Positions 1-7,951 of a stretch of DNA of 51,245 nucleotides are shown here, piece after piece. The translations under genes and the position numbers were made by a program. Position 1 is the first letter of the stretch, and every line of letters begins with the position of its first letter. The notes beneath the pieces are model-generated. The model was not told where the DNA came from. It saw only the letters and a list, made by a program, of their open reading frames with translations, and made no database searches. Location: assembly GCA_965223435.1 (NCBI GenBank), contig CBDCWQ010000011.1, forward strand, positions 1 to 51,245, in the 5' to 3' direction. The stretch is from CBDCWQ01 sp965223435 (GTDB taxonomy: Bacteria; Myxococcota; Kuafuiibacteriia; Kuafuiibacteriales; Kuafuiibacteriaceae).

Positions 1-132
1 TCGCTGCGTACCCTCTCCGGGGTCAAACAGCAGGCCCTCGTCATCCCAGCGAAGAAGGTAGCCGTTGTGGTTGCGGTACCGCGTAGGGACCTGGCTGGAT
101 GTGCCGAGAACGACAAGCTCCCGTTCGGACAT
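1..132 (-). CDS. rnz: Ribonuclease Z (metallo-beta-lactamase fold), N-terminal fragment
   Basis: Reading leftward from an ATG at 130-132 gives 44 codons that run off the window edge. The translation contains LVVLGTSSQVPTRYRNHNGY and then LLFDPGEGTQR. This is the N-terminal signature of RNase Z / ElaC-type proteins, where the GT-x-S-Q-V-P-T-R segment and the FDPGEGTQ strand open the metallo-beta-lactamase fold. RNase Z cleaves the 3' trailer from tRNA precursors. The His motif and other metal ligands lie beyond the edge, so catalytic competence cannot be judged. The gene follows the GltG-like gene on the same strand after a 60-bp gap and may be co-transcribed with it. The family call is confident for so short a fragment because the motif is highly characteristic. 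Confidence 0.85.
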   Translation of the reverse strand, partial: MSERELVVLGTSSQVPTRYRNHNGYLLRWDDEGLLFDPGEGTQR

Positions 133-192
133 AGGGCGTCACATGGATGATACAATGACCACCTAGTCAAGTCTTTCGGCCACGACGGGCGC

Positions 193-2832
193 TCAACTCT
201 TGAGAATGAATGGATACTTGACGATGACGATGCCGCCACCCTTGGGCTTGGGGAACTTCCAGGTGCGGATCCTCGCGGTGATACACTGCTCGACCGCTCG
301 ATTCTTTAAGGTGCTCTCCGAGACCTGGGCGCTTTGCACGCTTCCACTGGCCGAAATGGTAAACTTGGTGGCGACCTTGCCAAAGAGCCCCGGCGTGCGC
401 TGCAACTCTCTTTCGTAGCAGTACCGAATCTGCGAAATGTGTTGTTTGATGACCCGCCGAATGATCTCCTTGTCCAATGACCCCATAATGAGGGGTGACC
501 CTGGACGGATCGTCACCTCGTGCTCCACCTTGCCGCCTAAGCGACCGGCGCTGTCGCCGTAGCCTCCTCGACCCCCACCGCCACGGCCCCGGGTCCCGAG
601 TGAACCGACACCGACCGAATCCCGAGAGTGTCCGCCACCGCCCGGCCCGCTGCCGCGGGTCCCAAGTCCACCAAGACCTTCCGCATCACCAATGGTTCTG
701 CCCTGAACGCTGCCCACCGCAGCTTTCAGCTCTCCTCCGAGTCCACCGGTGCCGAAAAGGAATGAGCGCCGCGAACCCCTGCTCCCAAAGATTTTTGCCA
801 GAGTACTTTTGGCCAGATCTTTTTTGCTCGGATCGCCCTTGTTGGCCATCCGACCATTTTTGTTCTTGGCGTTTTTCTTGCCCGCCTTACCCTCTTTACC
901 GCGCGCCCTCGCCCCCGATTCTTCTCCTTTGATCTGACTGAGAAGGGATTTCGGCTTCGGCCGGTTTTTGGGCGGGGCCAACCTCCTGATTTGCGCCCAA
1001 CGGTTCGGGTTCTTAAAAAGCTCCTCGGTCAGATCGCTTTGGGTATTGGGCGTGGAAACAAAACTGACAATGGCGACGGCGTGGATAAAAAACGCCAAAA
1101 TGAGAATATTCATCCAGGCGTAGTTCATTTTCTCGAAGAGCGCGACCGGAATGAGCCCCGTCCGCCGCACATATCGAATTTGAAACACGATGTGCCCATG
1201 CTGCAAAAACAAAGTTTCGGCGGGCTGGAGCAGGTACGCCTTGGAGGCCACCACATCCGAAGGCTCCATGCGATCTCGCAACGCCCCCAAAAGAACGACT
1301 TGCCCGTCTGCACGCTCCAAACGACCATCGCTCGAGTCAGGAACATTGATTTGGTAGTTCGCTCCACCTCCGGAGCCAAGCGCTTCGGCGAGGGGGTAGC
1401 TTTTTTGCGGAAGGCCTCTTGAAGGGATTTCTAAGTCACAACGAACGATCTTTTGAAACGGACCAAAACCAGAAACCCGGCGCTCATCGCCCATGGTCAC
1501 CACCGGCCGATCGGTGACGCTCACCGTATCAAGCACTGTTTGGCCCCACATCGCCTTGATTTCCAGCGCCCTCGCATTGTCTGACACGCTCGCGCTCGCC
1601 AGGTTACTGGGCACACTGCCCCACGGATCTACGGGTGCCGGCTGTGCCCCTGGGCGCGCGGTTGAAGAAGCCATCAAACCCGCAGGCACCGCCACCGGGA
1701 CGGTCGCCAAACTGGGGTCCATCGGTGGAGGTACAGGCTCTGGGGAAGACGCCGATTCCAAGCTCAAACTCGGCGCCGCAGGAACACCCGGACGCCCAGA
1801 AAGCGAAGCCTGACTCGCCTGGGGCGCGTAGCCCATGTGAGGCGCCTGACCCGATTGAGGCGCGTAGCCCATTTGAGGTGCTTGTCCCGACTGGGGCGCG
1901 GGGCCCATGTGAGGCGCCTGACCCGACTGGGGCGCGGGGCTCATTTGAGGCACTTGCGCCGACTGAGGCGCGGGACTCATTTGAGGCACTTGCGCCGACT
2001 GGGGCCCGGGGCTCATTTGAGGCACTTGCGCCGACTGGGGCGCGGGACTCATTTGAGGCACTTGCGCCGACTGGGGCCCGGGGCTCATTTGAGGCGCTTG
2101 CGCCGACTGGGGCCCGGGGCTCATTTGAGGCACTTGCGCCGACTGGGGCCCGGGGCTCATTTGAGGCACCTGCCCCGACTGGGGTGGGGGGACATGCCCC
2201 GTGGGCTGAGCATGGCTGAGGGGCGCCACCGGATCGGTCGACGGGTGTGCCGGGCTCTCAGTGACCACGGTTGTCTGTCGATCCAGCACGGGTGCTGCTT
2301 GTGCAGGCTCGCCTTCGGGTGCAGGCGATTCATACATCACCTGGTCGCTCGAAACGCCCAGCGATTCTCCGGACGGAGGATGAAGAGACCCTGACAGCCC
2401 GTCGACATCGACCGTACGGGTCGCCTGCGCGAGCTCTTGCGGGTCAGGACGCCACAATGCTTCTGGAGCCCCAGAGGCATCGGTCCCCACAGAAGGCGCG
2501 GCCGGTGCGTTGGCCGGTTCGACCACCCCTTCTCCAAGGGAAACCAAGACCACACAATCACCCATCCTCAGCTGGTCACCGTGTTTGAGCTTCTCTTTGG
2601 AGACCTTCGCCCCGTTAAGATAGGTCCCTTCGGTGGAACCCATATCGATAATCGCATACCCCTGTCCGTCGGTAGACGCCTCCAACACCGCGTGAATGCG
2701 CGATACTTTGGCATCATCAAGTTTGAGGTGTGCCGAGGCTAGGCGACCAATCTTGATGATGTCGCGTTCAAACAGCTCCTCAGAGATGAGCTCCTGGCCC
2801 TTGTAGATCGTCAGCTTAAGAGGGATTGGCAT
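193..2832 (-). CDS. GltG/NfsG-like FHA and TonB-type (AgmX/PglI C-terminal) inner-membrane protein, cluster 1
   Basis: The protein has 879 residues. An FHA domain (about 20-100) keeps the pThr-binding signature: IGR, then SRIH, then a late LNG. A Pro/Gln/Ser-rich region includes ten 12-residue repeats (217-336). One membrane helix lies at about 569-592, followed by a Lys-rich stretch, a Gly-rich linker (about 690-775, with GDAEGLGGLGTRG) and a C-terminal TonB-like domain (about 785-879) with the CYE...C pattern and FPKPKGGG near the end. This order (cytoplasmic FHA, membrane helix, periplasmic TonB-like end) is that of GltG/NfsG in Myxococcus. GltG-type proteins are thought to couple the TolQR-like Agl motor to periplasmic and outer-membrane parts. 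It is the last gene of cluster 1, 13 bp after the GltF-like gene. The paralogue at 31458-33296 shares the linker and C-terminus but not the repeats. Confidence 0.85.
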   Translation of the reverse strand: MPIPLKLTIYKGQELISEELFERDIIKIGRLASAHLKLDDAKVSRIHAVLEASTDGQGYAIIDMGSTEGTYLNGAKVSKEKLKHGDQLRMGDCVVLVSLGEGVVEPANAPAAPSVGTDASGAPEALWRPDPQELAQATRTVDVDGLSGSLHPPSGESLGVSSDQVMYESPAPEGEPAQAAPVLDRQTTVVTESPAHPSTDPVAPLSHAQPTGHVPPPQSGQVPQMSPGPQSAQVPQMSPGPQSAQAPQMSPGPQSAQVPQMSPAPQSAQVPQMSPGPQSAQVPQMSPAPQSAQVPQMSPAPQSGQAPHMGPAPQSGQAPQMGYAPQSGQAPHMGYAPQASQASLSGRPGVPAAPSLSLESASSPEPVPPPMDPSLATVPVAVPAGLMASSTARPGAQPAPVDPWGSVPSNLASASVSDNARALEIKAMWGQTVLDTVSVTDRPVVTMGDERRVSGFGPFQKIVRCDLEIPSRGLPQKSYPLAEALGSGGGANYQINVPDSSDGRLERADGQVVLLGALRDRMEPSDVVASKAYLLQPAETLFLQHGHIVFQIRYVRRTGLIPVALFEKMNYAWMNILILAFFIHAVAIVSFVSTPNTQSDLTEELFKNPNRWAQIRRLAPPKNRPKPKSLLSQIKGEESGARARGKEGKAGKKNAKNKNGRMANKGDPSKKDLAKSTLAKIFGSRGSRRSFLFGTGGLGGELKAAVGSVQGRTIGDAEGLGGLGTRGSGPGGGGHSRDSVGVGSLGTRGRGGGGRGGYGDSAGRLGGKVEHEVTIRPGSPLIMGSLDKEIIRRVIKQHISQIRYCYERELQRTPGLFGKVATKFTISASGSVQSAQVSESTLKNRAVEQCITARIRTWKFPKPKGGGIVIVKYPFILKS
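1825..2184 (-). repeat. 36-bp coding tandem repeat, 10 copies (12-residue PQSxQxPxMxxx units)
   Basis: Ten consecutive 36-bp units lie inside the GltG-like gene and encode PQSAQVPQMSPG and close variants; a decayed eleventh copy follows. Seven copies nearest the N-terminus end in SPG or SPA. The last three carry GPA or GYA and swap V for A, so the array is visibly graded. All units are in frame, so copy-number change would alter linker length without breaking the protein. It is not CRISPR: the copies are contiguous and have no spacers. Confidence 0.95.
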
Positions 2833-2845
2833 CGCGTGGTCTTTC

Positions 2846-3118
2846 TTAGATCTTCGAGATCGAATCGAGAATCCTATCGCGGAAGTTTTCTCTGACCTTG
2901 ATCAGATTGGAATGACGGCCCCCGATGCGCGTTTCTACCAGGGTGCCGTCGGGCTTGGTCAGATCTCCGTCAATGGTGTCGTCATCAAAGGAAATGACCG
3001 TCTTCTTTCGATACACGACCCCGGCTTCGCCTTCCTCTTGCGCAAAAGCGCTCGCCGCCAGGAGCACGCCCTGGCTGGCTACGGTCACCACGATTATCCA
3101 CGGTCTTAGTCTTCTCAT
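2846..3118 (-). CDS. Small GltF/NfsF-like secreted protein, cluster 1
   Basis: This 90-residue protein has an N-terminal signal peptide (MRRLRPW, a hydrophobic stretch, then SAFAQ, cleavage about residue 26). The mature part is only about 64 residues and contains VVYRKKTVISFDDDTIDGDL. The same pattern, YKKKTVIDFSEVTIQGEL, occurs in the 88-residue protein at 33296-33562, which sits at the same place in cluster 2. I assign it as GltF-like from position (between the GltE-like and GltG-like genes), size and export signal; the family has no known catalytic motif. A periplasmic location is inferred. The start is supported by an AGAGGA element just upstream. Function in Myxococcus is structural or connecting within the gliding complex. 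Confidence 0.7.
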   Translation of the reverse strand: MRRLRPWIIVVTVASQGVLLAASAFAQEEGEAGVVYRKKTVISFDDDTIDGDLTKPDGTLVETRIGGRHSNLIKVRENFRDRILDSISKI

Positions 3119-3257
3119 GCGCTGTCCTCTTTGGGCGGAGTCCGGTCACCGGGCATCGCCCATTGACCCATTATACCCCTTAGACAAACAAAACCTGAAC
3201 TGGGTTCCGAACATCCCCAACCATCGGTTTCTCCTACATTTCCCCGCATGCCCCGAC

Positions 3258-4661
3258 CTATTCGAAATCGTCGTCGGGCACCGTAATTTTAGGCGGCGCT
3301 GGGGAAGGCGGACGTTTAGACCGAGAGCGCTTGCGCCGGGCCTTTTTGGGTGCGGGCTTTTTTGCGGGAGGGGGCGGCTCATCCGGGGGCTCGGGTTCGA
3401 CCGCGCTCGATTCGGCGTCTTCGGCAGGTGCGGGTTCTCCCGCTTCAGCGGCCCGAGCCTTCTCACTTTCTTTGAGCTTACGTTCGATTTCCGCCTCACG
3501 GGCAGCCTCTTCTTCGAGCCGCTTTTCTTCTTCCGCCATCGCCTTCAGCTGGTCGATTTCTTCCAGCATTTTGAATGCAGCCTCGGTATTGGGACCGTCG
3601 GCAAGTTGCAAATAACGTTTCAGATGCTTTTGGGCGTCATCCATCCGACTGAGGTGGCGCAGGTAGAGCACCCCCAGGTTAAAATGAACACCCGCACTGC
3701 GCTCGTCTTCGGCCAGTTTGAGCGCGGTCTGGTACGCGCCCTCCGCCTTTTCAAACTGACCGCTTCCTTTGTAGGCCACTCCAAGATTCACAAACCCGGG
3801 CAGACTCTTGGGATCCATTGCCGTCAGCTTCTTGTAGCTCTCGATGGCCCTCGCAAAGTTCTTGTAGCCCATAGAGATCTTCGCAATCTGTAGATAGGGC
3901 TCGACCAAGCTTCCGTTGATCTTGATCGCTTGCTCGAAGGCCTTGAGCGCCACGCCCTGCTCCTTCTTCTTTCGAGCCATAACCCCCATGACCACGTGCA
4001 GGCATGCGCTCTTTTTTTGGATCTTCAAACCCTGTGCAATGAGCAGCCTGGCACGCCGATACGCTTTTCTCCTGATAGAAGCCCGACTGAGGACACAATA
4101 TGCAGCGATATTCCTCGGATCATAGGCCAAGGCCTCTTTGGCCAACTGCTCAGCTTCGTCGATGTGTCCTCCCAAAAGCCGATGCTTGGCCAGTGCGACC
4201 CTTGCGTGGACGGCACCCGAGTCTCGGGCAGTCAGATCTTGAAGAATCTCGACAGCTTCACCCCGGGCTCCTCGCTTGAGCGCAAGGGCCGCCAGGTTTT
4301 CTTGTGCTTCTCTGAGCGACGGCATCGCCGAAACCGCCCGGCGATAGGCGCGGGCGGCATCATCGGGGCGGGCTAAATGCTCGTAGGCGACCCCGAGGTT
4401 ATACCAAGCAAGCCCATAACGGGGGTGCGCGTCTGCCACCGACTGCATTCGAGCCGCAACATCTTCCCAGTCAACATCTTTGCCGTCGGCTTTGATCGCA
4501 TCGGCTTCCCTTTGAAAGGCAATCGCATCCCGACTCCTCTTTGGCCTTTTCTTCGCCTTGGGCGTACCCGTCGAAGACCGCTCCTTCTTGGCGCCCCCAT
4601 GCGCACACGCCCCCAGCAGCCCCGTCGTCGAAGCAAGAGCAAGGAAAACAACCAACCTCAT
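3258..4661 (-). CDS. GltE/NfsE-like TPR lipoprotein, cluster 1
   Basis: The 467-residue product starts with a lipoprotein signal (TGLLGAC, lipidated Cys19). A run of TPR units occupies about 80-355, with recurrent patterns such as AWYNLGVAYEHLARPDDAA and VNLGVAYKGSGQFEKAE. A charged Glu/Lys helix and a Pro/Ala/Lys-rich tail follow (about 385-467). This is the build of GltE (AglT) and NfsE, outer-membrane-linked periplasmic TPR lipoproteins of the gliding and sporulation machines. The start codon overlaps the stop of the GltD-like gene by 4 bp (ATGA), which implies translational coupling. About 140 bp without a gene separate it from the GltF-like gene. The cluster 2 counterpart at 33657-34832 is shorter and lacks the long tail. 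Confidence 0.82.
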   Translation of the reverse strand: MRLVVFLALASTTGLLGACAHGGAKKERSSTGTPKAKKRPKRSRDAIAFQREADAIKADGKDVDWEDVAARMQSVADAHPRYGLAWYNLGVAYEHLARPDDAARAYRRAVSAMPSLREAQENLAALALKRGARGEAVEILQDLTARDSGAVHARVALAKHRLLGGHIDEAEQLAKEALAYDPRNIAAYCVLSRASIRRKAYRRARLLIAQGLKIQKKSACLHVVMGVMARKKKEQGVALKAFEQAIKINGSLVEPYLQIAKISMGYKNFARAIESYKKLTAMDPKSLPGFVNLGVAYKGSGQFEKAEGAYQTALKLAEDERSAGVHFNLGVLYLRHLSRMDDAQKHLKRYLQLADGPNTEAAFKMLEEIDQLKAMAEEEKRLEEEAAREAEIERKLKESEKARAAEAGEPAPAEDAESSAVEPEPPDEPPPPAKKPAPKKARRKRSRSKRPPSPAPPKITVPDDDFE

Positions 4662-7600
4662 CGCGCAGGACCGCCTTTGCCGGCCTGTTTCGCTTGGCCT
4701 GCCATGCCTCGGGCCTGCATAAAGGCTCGATCTCCTTGGTGATCTAGAATCAGCGGATTGGCCTCCAGGGTCTCGATTTGGCTAGGTGCTTCGTACTCCG
4801 CCTGAAACTCAACGATGGGTGGATGCGCATCGGGTGCTAAGGCCCCGAGTGCCTTGACACAGAGGCTCGAGTACGACGTAAACGTGTTGAGTTCATTCGA
4901 TTTTTCGACGCAAGCCTTGTAACCCGCATAGGCGGCTTCACGCGCGGGCGCGGCTTTTTCTTCCATCCCGCCCTTGATGTAGGTGCAGACCTCGCTCGAC
5001 ACCCCCCGAGGACACGGCACGCGCACAAGGCTACCCACAAAGACATCCCAAGCCTCGGCAATCCGATACAGCGACGCAATCGTAGACTCGGCCTGGCCAT
5101 AGTCCTTGACTACCTTTGTGTACCGCCGAACCAGAACGCTTCGCGCCCGCGCCTTTTCCTCTAGAGACTGTTGAAACGGTCTCGGGTTTCGGGTGCTGGG
5201 GGTACGAATGCGGAGCCGTTTGTAGGCGCGAAAGTCTTTGTCCACCGAACGAAACCCAACTTGAGATGCGTAGTAGGCCGCGTCCTGAGGGAGCTTCTTG
5301 TTTCGCTTTCTCCGGTGCCAATAGGTGCCAAGAAGCGTTTTTTCGATCTTTTCCGCCTTGGTTCGGTGTCCCAAGCGCCGCCGAAGTTCGGCTTCGCGCC
5401 ACCATGCTTCGAACAGTTGAGGTGCGTTGGTGAACTTCGCCGAAAAATCCGCGTAGGCACGCGCCGCCGCGCGATACTTCCCCGCCGACTCAAGATCCCG
5501 AGCCATCGCAAAGTTGATGCTCGCCGCCTCCCCTCCGGAGCCCTTCGTCTTGCTGTAATTCTTCAGATAGTTTCGTCGCACCTTGTTCGCGGTATTGACA
5601 CTTCCGACACCGGCGAACAAAACCGCGGCATTGTAGAGCGCATCGGCAGCCCGCGCATCCTTGGGATGTTTTTGTGCAAAACTCAAAAACGCTTTCGCCG
5701 CGCGCGCGTACTCGGTCTTTTCTTCGTGAGACTTCGCCACGTGGTACCGAACATCTGCGCCGAGCGGCGAATCTTTAAAGTCACTCAAGAGCTTTTGACG
5801 CAAAGCGTCGGCTCGGGCTCGATCACCCTGGCGATCCCAAACCACCGAAGCGTTGTAAAGGGCCTTGTCCGCGTTGGGACTCGAAGGAAACTCTTGGTAG
5901 AACTCCTCGTAGGCGGTGGCCACCTTCGCCAGAGTTTCCCCGTTTTCCTTCGCTTCTTTTTCAAGAATCTGCACCATGGAGAACTTCGCGTACTCACTGG
6001 CCTCGCTGAGATGCCGACTGAGTTTGGCTCGATCGGACACCAAGGCTTCGATCCGCTGGTAGCCCGTGGAATACTCGTACAGCTTGGGCCAATCTTCCTG
6101 AATATTGAACACGTCAAGAACCAGGTTTGCCGCAACCTCAGCCTGCTTTGATTCCGGATAGCCCTTCACGATCTTGTCAAAGCGCTTCACCGCCTCATCG
6201 TAATGGCTGTAGTCGTAATAGATCTTGGCCGCCTTGAACCGCACAAACACGAGCTTCTTGGCCTTCTTTTTGGGAACCAACTCAATGTAACGCTCACACG
6301 CCTCCAGGAGCCGCTGCACCTGGGGGTGAATCTTCACGGCGCTTTCGGAATGTTTCGGGGCTTTGACGCGAAGATCCTTGATGTGCTCATCGAGGGCGAG
6401 AATATTGTCATTGGCAGCACTCACCAGGTACTTGCCCTTAGAATCGGACAATACCGTAGCCTTGTACGTCTTTGCCGCGTCATCAAACATCTCCAGCTTG
6501 TAATACAGATCCGCAAGCTGGAATCGCATCTCGTAGGCGGGTTCTGCCTTCGGAAACAACCGAAGATAAGTGCGATACAACGCCTTTGCATCCTTGTAGA
6601 GCGGTTGGCTTCGAAGCTTGCGCGCGTCGCGATTCCACACCTGTGCCAGCTTACGAACGGTGGATTCCGCGAGCTCTTTGGCCTCACTCAGATTTTCTTT
6701 TGCAGTTTTGAGTTCCTTTTGACCAAGTCCTTTGTCACTGACCAACGCTTTTGCTTTTTCGTACAGCTGCACCAGGTGGTCGATTTCACGAATGACACGC
6801 TTTCGATCGCCAGACCGAGAAGCAACATCAACGATACGTGCCTGAAACAGGGGGTTCCTCGAGCTATTCGGATTAAGACGAATAATCTGTCGGTACACGG
6901 AAGCCGAGTCCTCGAAGTTCCCCTCGTCAAACCACAAACGGGCAAGCTGCTCGACCAGCTTTTGACACCGCTCCTTTTTGCAGTCGTCGTCGCCCAAAAG
7001 CGAACCTATCTGGTAGCGCGCCCTCCTTGAGGTCCCGATATGAGAGTAGGTGCGCACGTAGTCCTTTTGCGCTTCTCGACCAAGCGCAATCCGATTCTCT
7101 CCGCTCAACTCTTGCGCCAAATCAGCGTAATAGACCGCGGCCTCGAACTTTCGGAGCGCCTTTTTCCATTCCGATAGGTTGTAGTAGCACCACGCTTGCT
7201 TGTAGAGCGCAAAGCCGTAAACGCGAGAGCGTTTGTTTGCTGCCGCCTTTTTGTAGCTTTGTAGTGCGTCTTTGACTCGACCTTCGTTAAAATAGTACTC
7301 ACCGAATGCGATATACGCCTCGGATACCTGCGGGCTTTCCGGATAACTTTTGATGAGATCTACGTAAACCTTAATAGCAGCCCCAAAGCGGTTTTCATTC
7401 CAAAACGCTTGCCCCAACGCAAACAAGACCTCGGGCATTCGCTGGTACTTGGGGTAGTCTTCACGAATGCTCTGATACAAGCGCATCGCCTGCTCCAACC
7501 AGGACTTCGATGCCTTTCGGCTTTTTTTGCTCTTGCGCCTAAAAGTCGCCTTCTCCTTTTTGCTGGTCGCTTCGATTCTCTGTCCTTCCGCCTCTTCGGC

Positions 7601-7951
7601 CTGAAAAAAGTAGGCGCGGGATTTCTCGTAGTACAGCTCGGCCAGCCGGTATTTAAGATCCGGTACTTCTCGCTCCTCAGGCCCCAGGCTGATCAGCTTT
7701 TTGATGCCCTTGATTTGCTCTTCTCGTTTCTGTGCAACCTTAAGCGCAATTTTTTTGCGGAACTGCTCATAAACGAGCGTAGGTCCCCGAGGGGAGGGCC
7801 TTTTTCGCCGACGCTTTTTGGCCCATGCATCCGGAGCCGGTGCAAACATCCAAAGGGCAAACAGAAGTGTAAAACACCGAACCCAAGCGCGCGTTGTCAC
7901 TGCCGAACCACCCACCCTCACACCTACTCTCCTGGTTTCGTCGTTGTGCAA
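4658..7951 (-). CDS. GltD/NfsD-like large periplasmic TPR protein, cluster 1
   Basis: The protein has 1097 residues. A signal peptide lies at about residues 20-45 (RCFTLLFALWMF, then DAWAKKRR), and TPR-like helical repeats fill almost all the rest; examples are LFALGQAFWNENRFGAAIK, RVYGFALYKQAWCYYN and DALYNAAVLFAG. Its size and position match GltD (AgmU)/NfsD, the very large TPR scaffold that spans the periplasm in Myxococcus. The start used overlaps the GltC-like gene by 28 bp; internal GTG codons a few residues on would give a more usual signal peptide, so the exact start is open. Its homologue in cluster 2 aligns from end to end but is split into two reading frames at 36507-36515, which makes this intact copy the reference for that comparison. 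Confidence 0.82.
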   Translation of the reverse strand: MHNDETRRVGVRVGGSAVTTRAWVRCFTLLFALWMFAPAPDAWAKKRRRKRPSPRGPTLVYEQFRKKIALKVAQKREEQIKGIKKLISLGPEEREVPDLKYRLAELYYEKSRAYFFQAEEAEGQRIEATSKKEKATFRRKSKKSRKASKSWLEQAMRLYQSIREDYPKYQRMPEVLFALGQAFWNENRFGAAIKVYVDLIKSYPESPQVSEAYIAFGEYYFNEGRVKDALQSYKKAAANKRSRVYGFALYKQAWCYYNLSEWKKALRKFEAAVYYADLAQELSGENRIALGREAQKDYVRTYSHIGTSRRARYQIGSLLGDDDCKKERCQKLVEQLARLWFDEGNFEDSASVYRQIIRLNPNSSRNPLFQARIVDVASRSGDRKRVIREIDHLVQLYEKAKALVSDKGLGQKELKTAKENLSEAKELAESTVRKLAQVWNRDARKLRSQPLYKDAKALYRTYLRLFPKAEPAYEMRFQLADLYYKLEMFDDAAKTYKATVLSDSKGKYLVSAANDNILALDEHIKDLRVKAPKHSESAVKIHPQVQRLLEACERYIELVPKKKAKKLVFVRFKAAKIYYDYSHYDEAVKRFDKIVKGYPESKQAEVAANLVLDVFNIQEDWPKLYEYSTGYQRIEALVSDRAKLSRHLSEASEYAKFSMVQILEKEAKENGETLAKVATAYEEFYQEFPSSPNADKALYNASVVWDRQGDRARADALRQKLLSDFKDSPLGADVRYHVAKSHEEKTEYARAAKAFLSFAQKHPKDARAADALYNAAVLFAGVGSVNTANKVRRNYLKNYSKTKGSGGEAASINFAMARDLESAGKYRAAARAYADFSAKFTNAPQLFEAWWREAELRRRLGHRTKAEKIEKTLLGTYWHRRKRNKKLPQDAAYYASQVGFRSVDKDFRAYKRLRIRTPSTRNPRPFQQSLEEKARARSVLVRRYTKVVKDYGQAESTIASLYRIAEAWDVFVGSLVRVPCPRGVSSEVCTYIKGGMEEKAAPAREAAYAGYKACVEKSNELNTFTSYSSLCVKALGALAPDAHPPIVEFQAEYEAPSQIETLEANPLILDHQGDRAFMQARGMAGQAKQAGKGGPAR

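Noticed and set aside
1825..2184. Possible CRISPR array
   Set aside because: Copies are contiguous without spacers and in frame with a protein; the same reasoning rules out the 15-bp array at 19938-20222.
1635..2394. Two long plus-strand frames rich in Arg/Leu and Ala/Pro/Thr repeats
   Set aside because: They are the antisense of the 36-bp repeat of the GltG-like gene; periodic DNA keeps all frames open, and they have no start signal.
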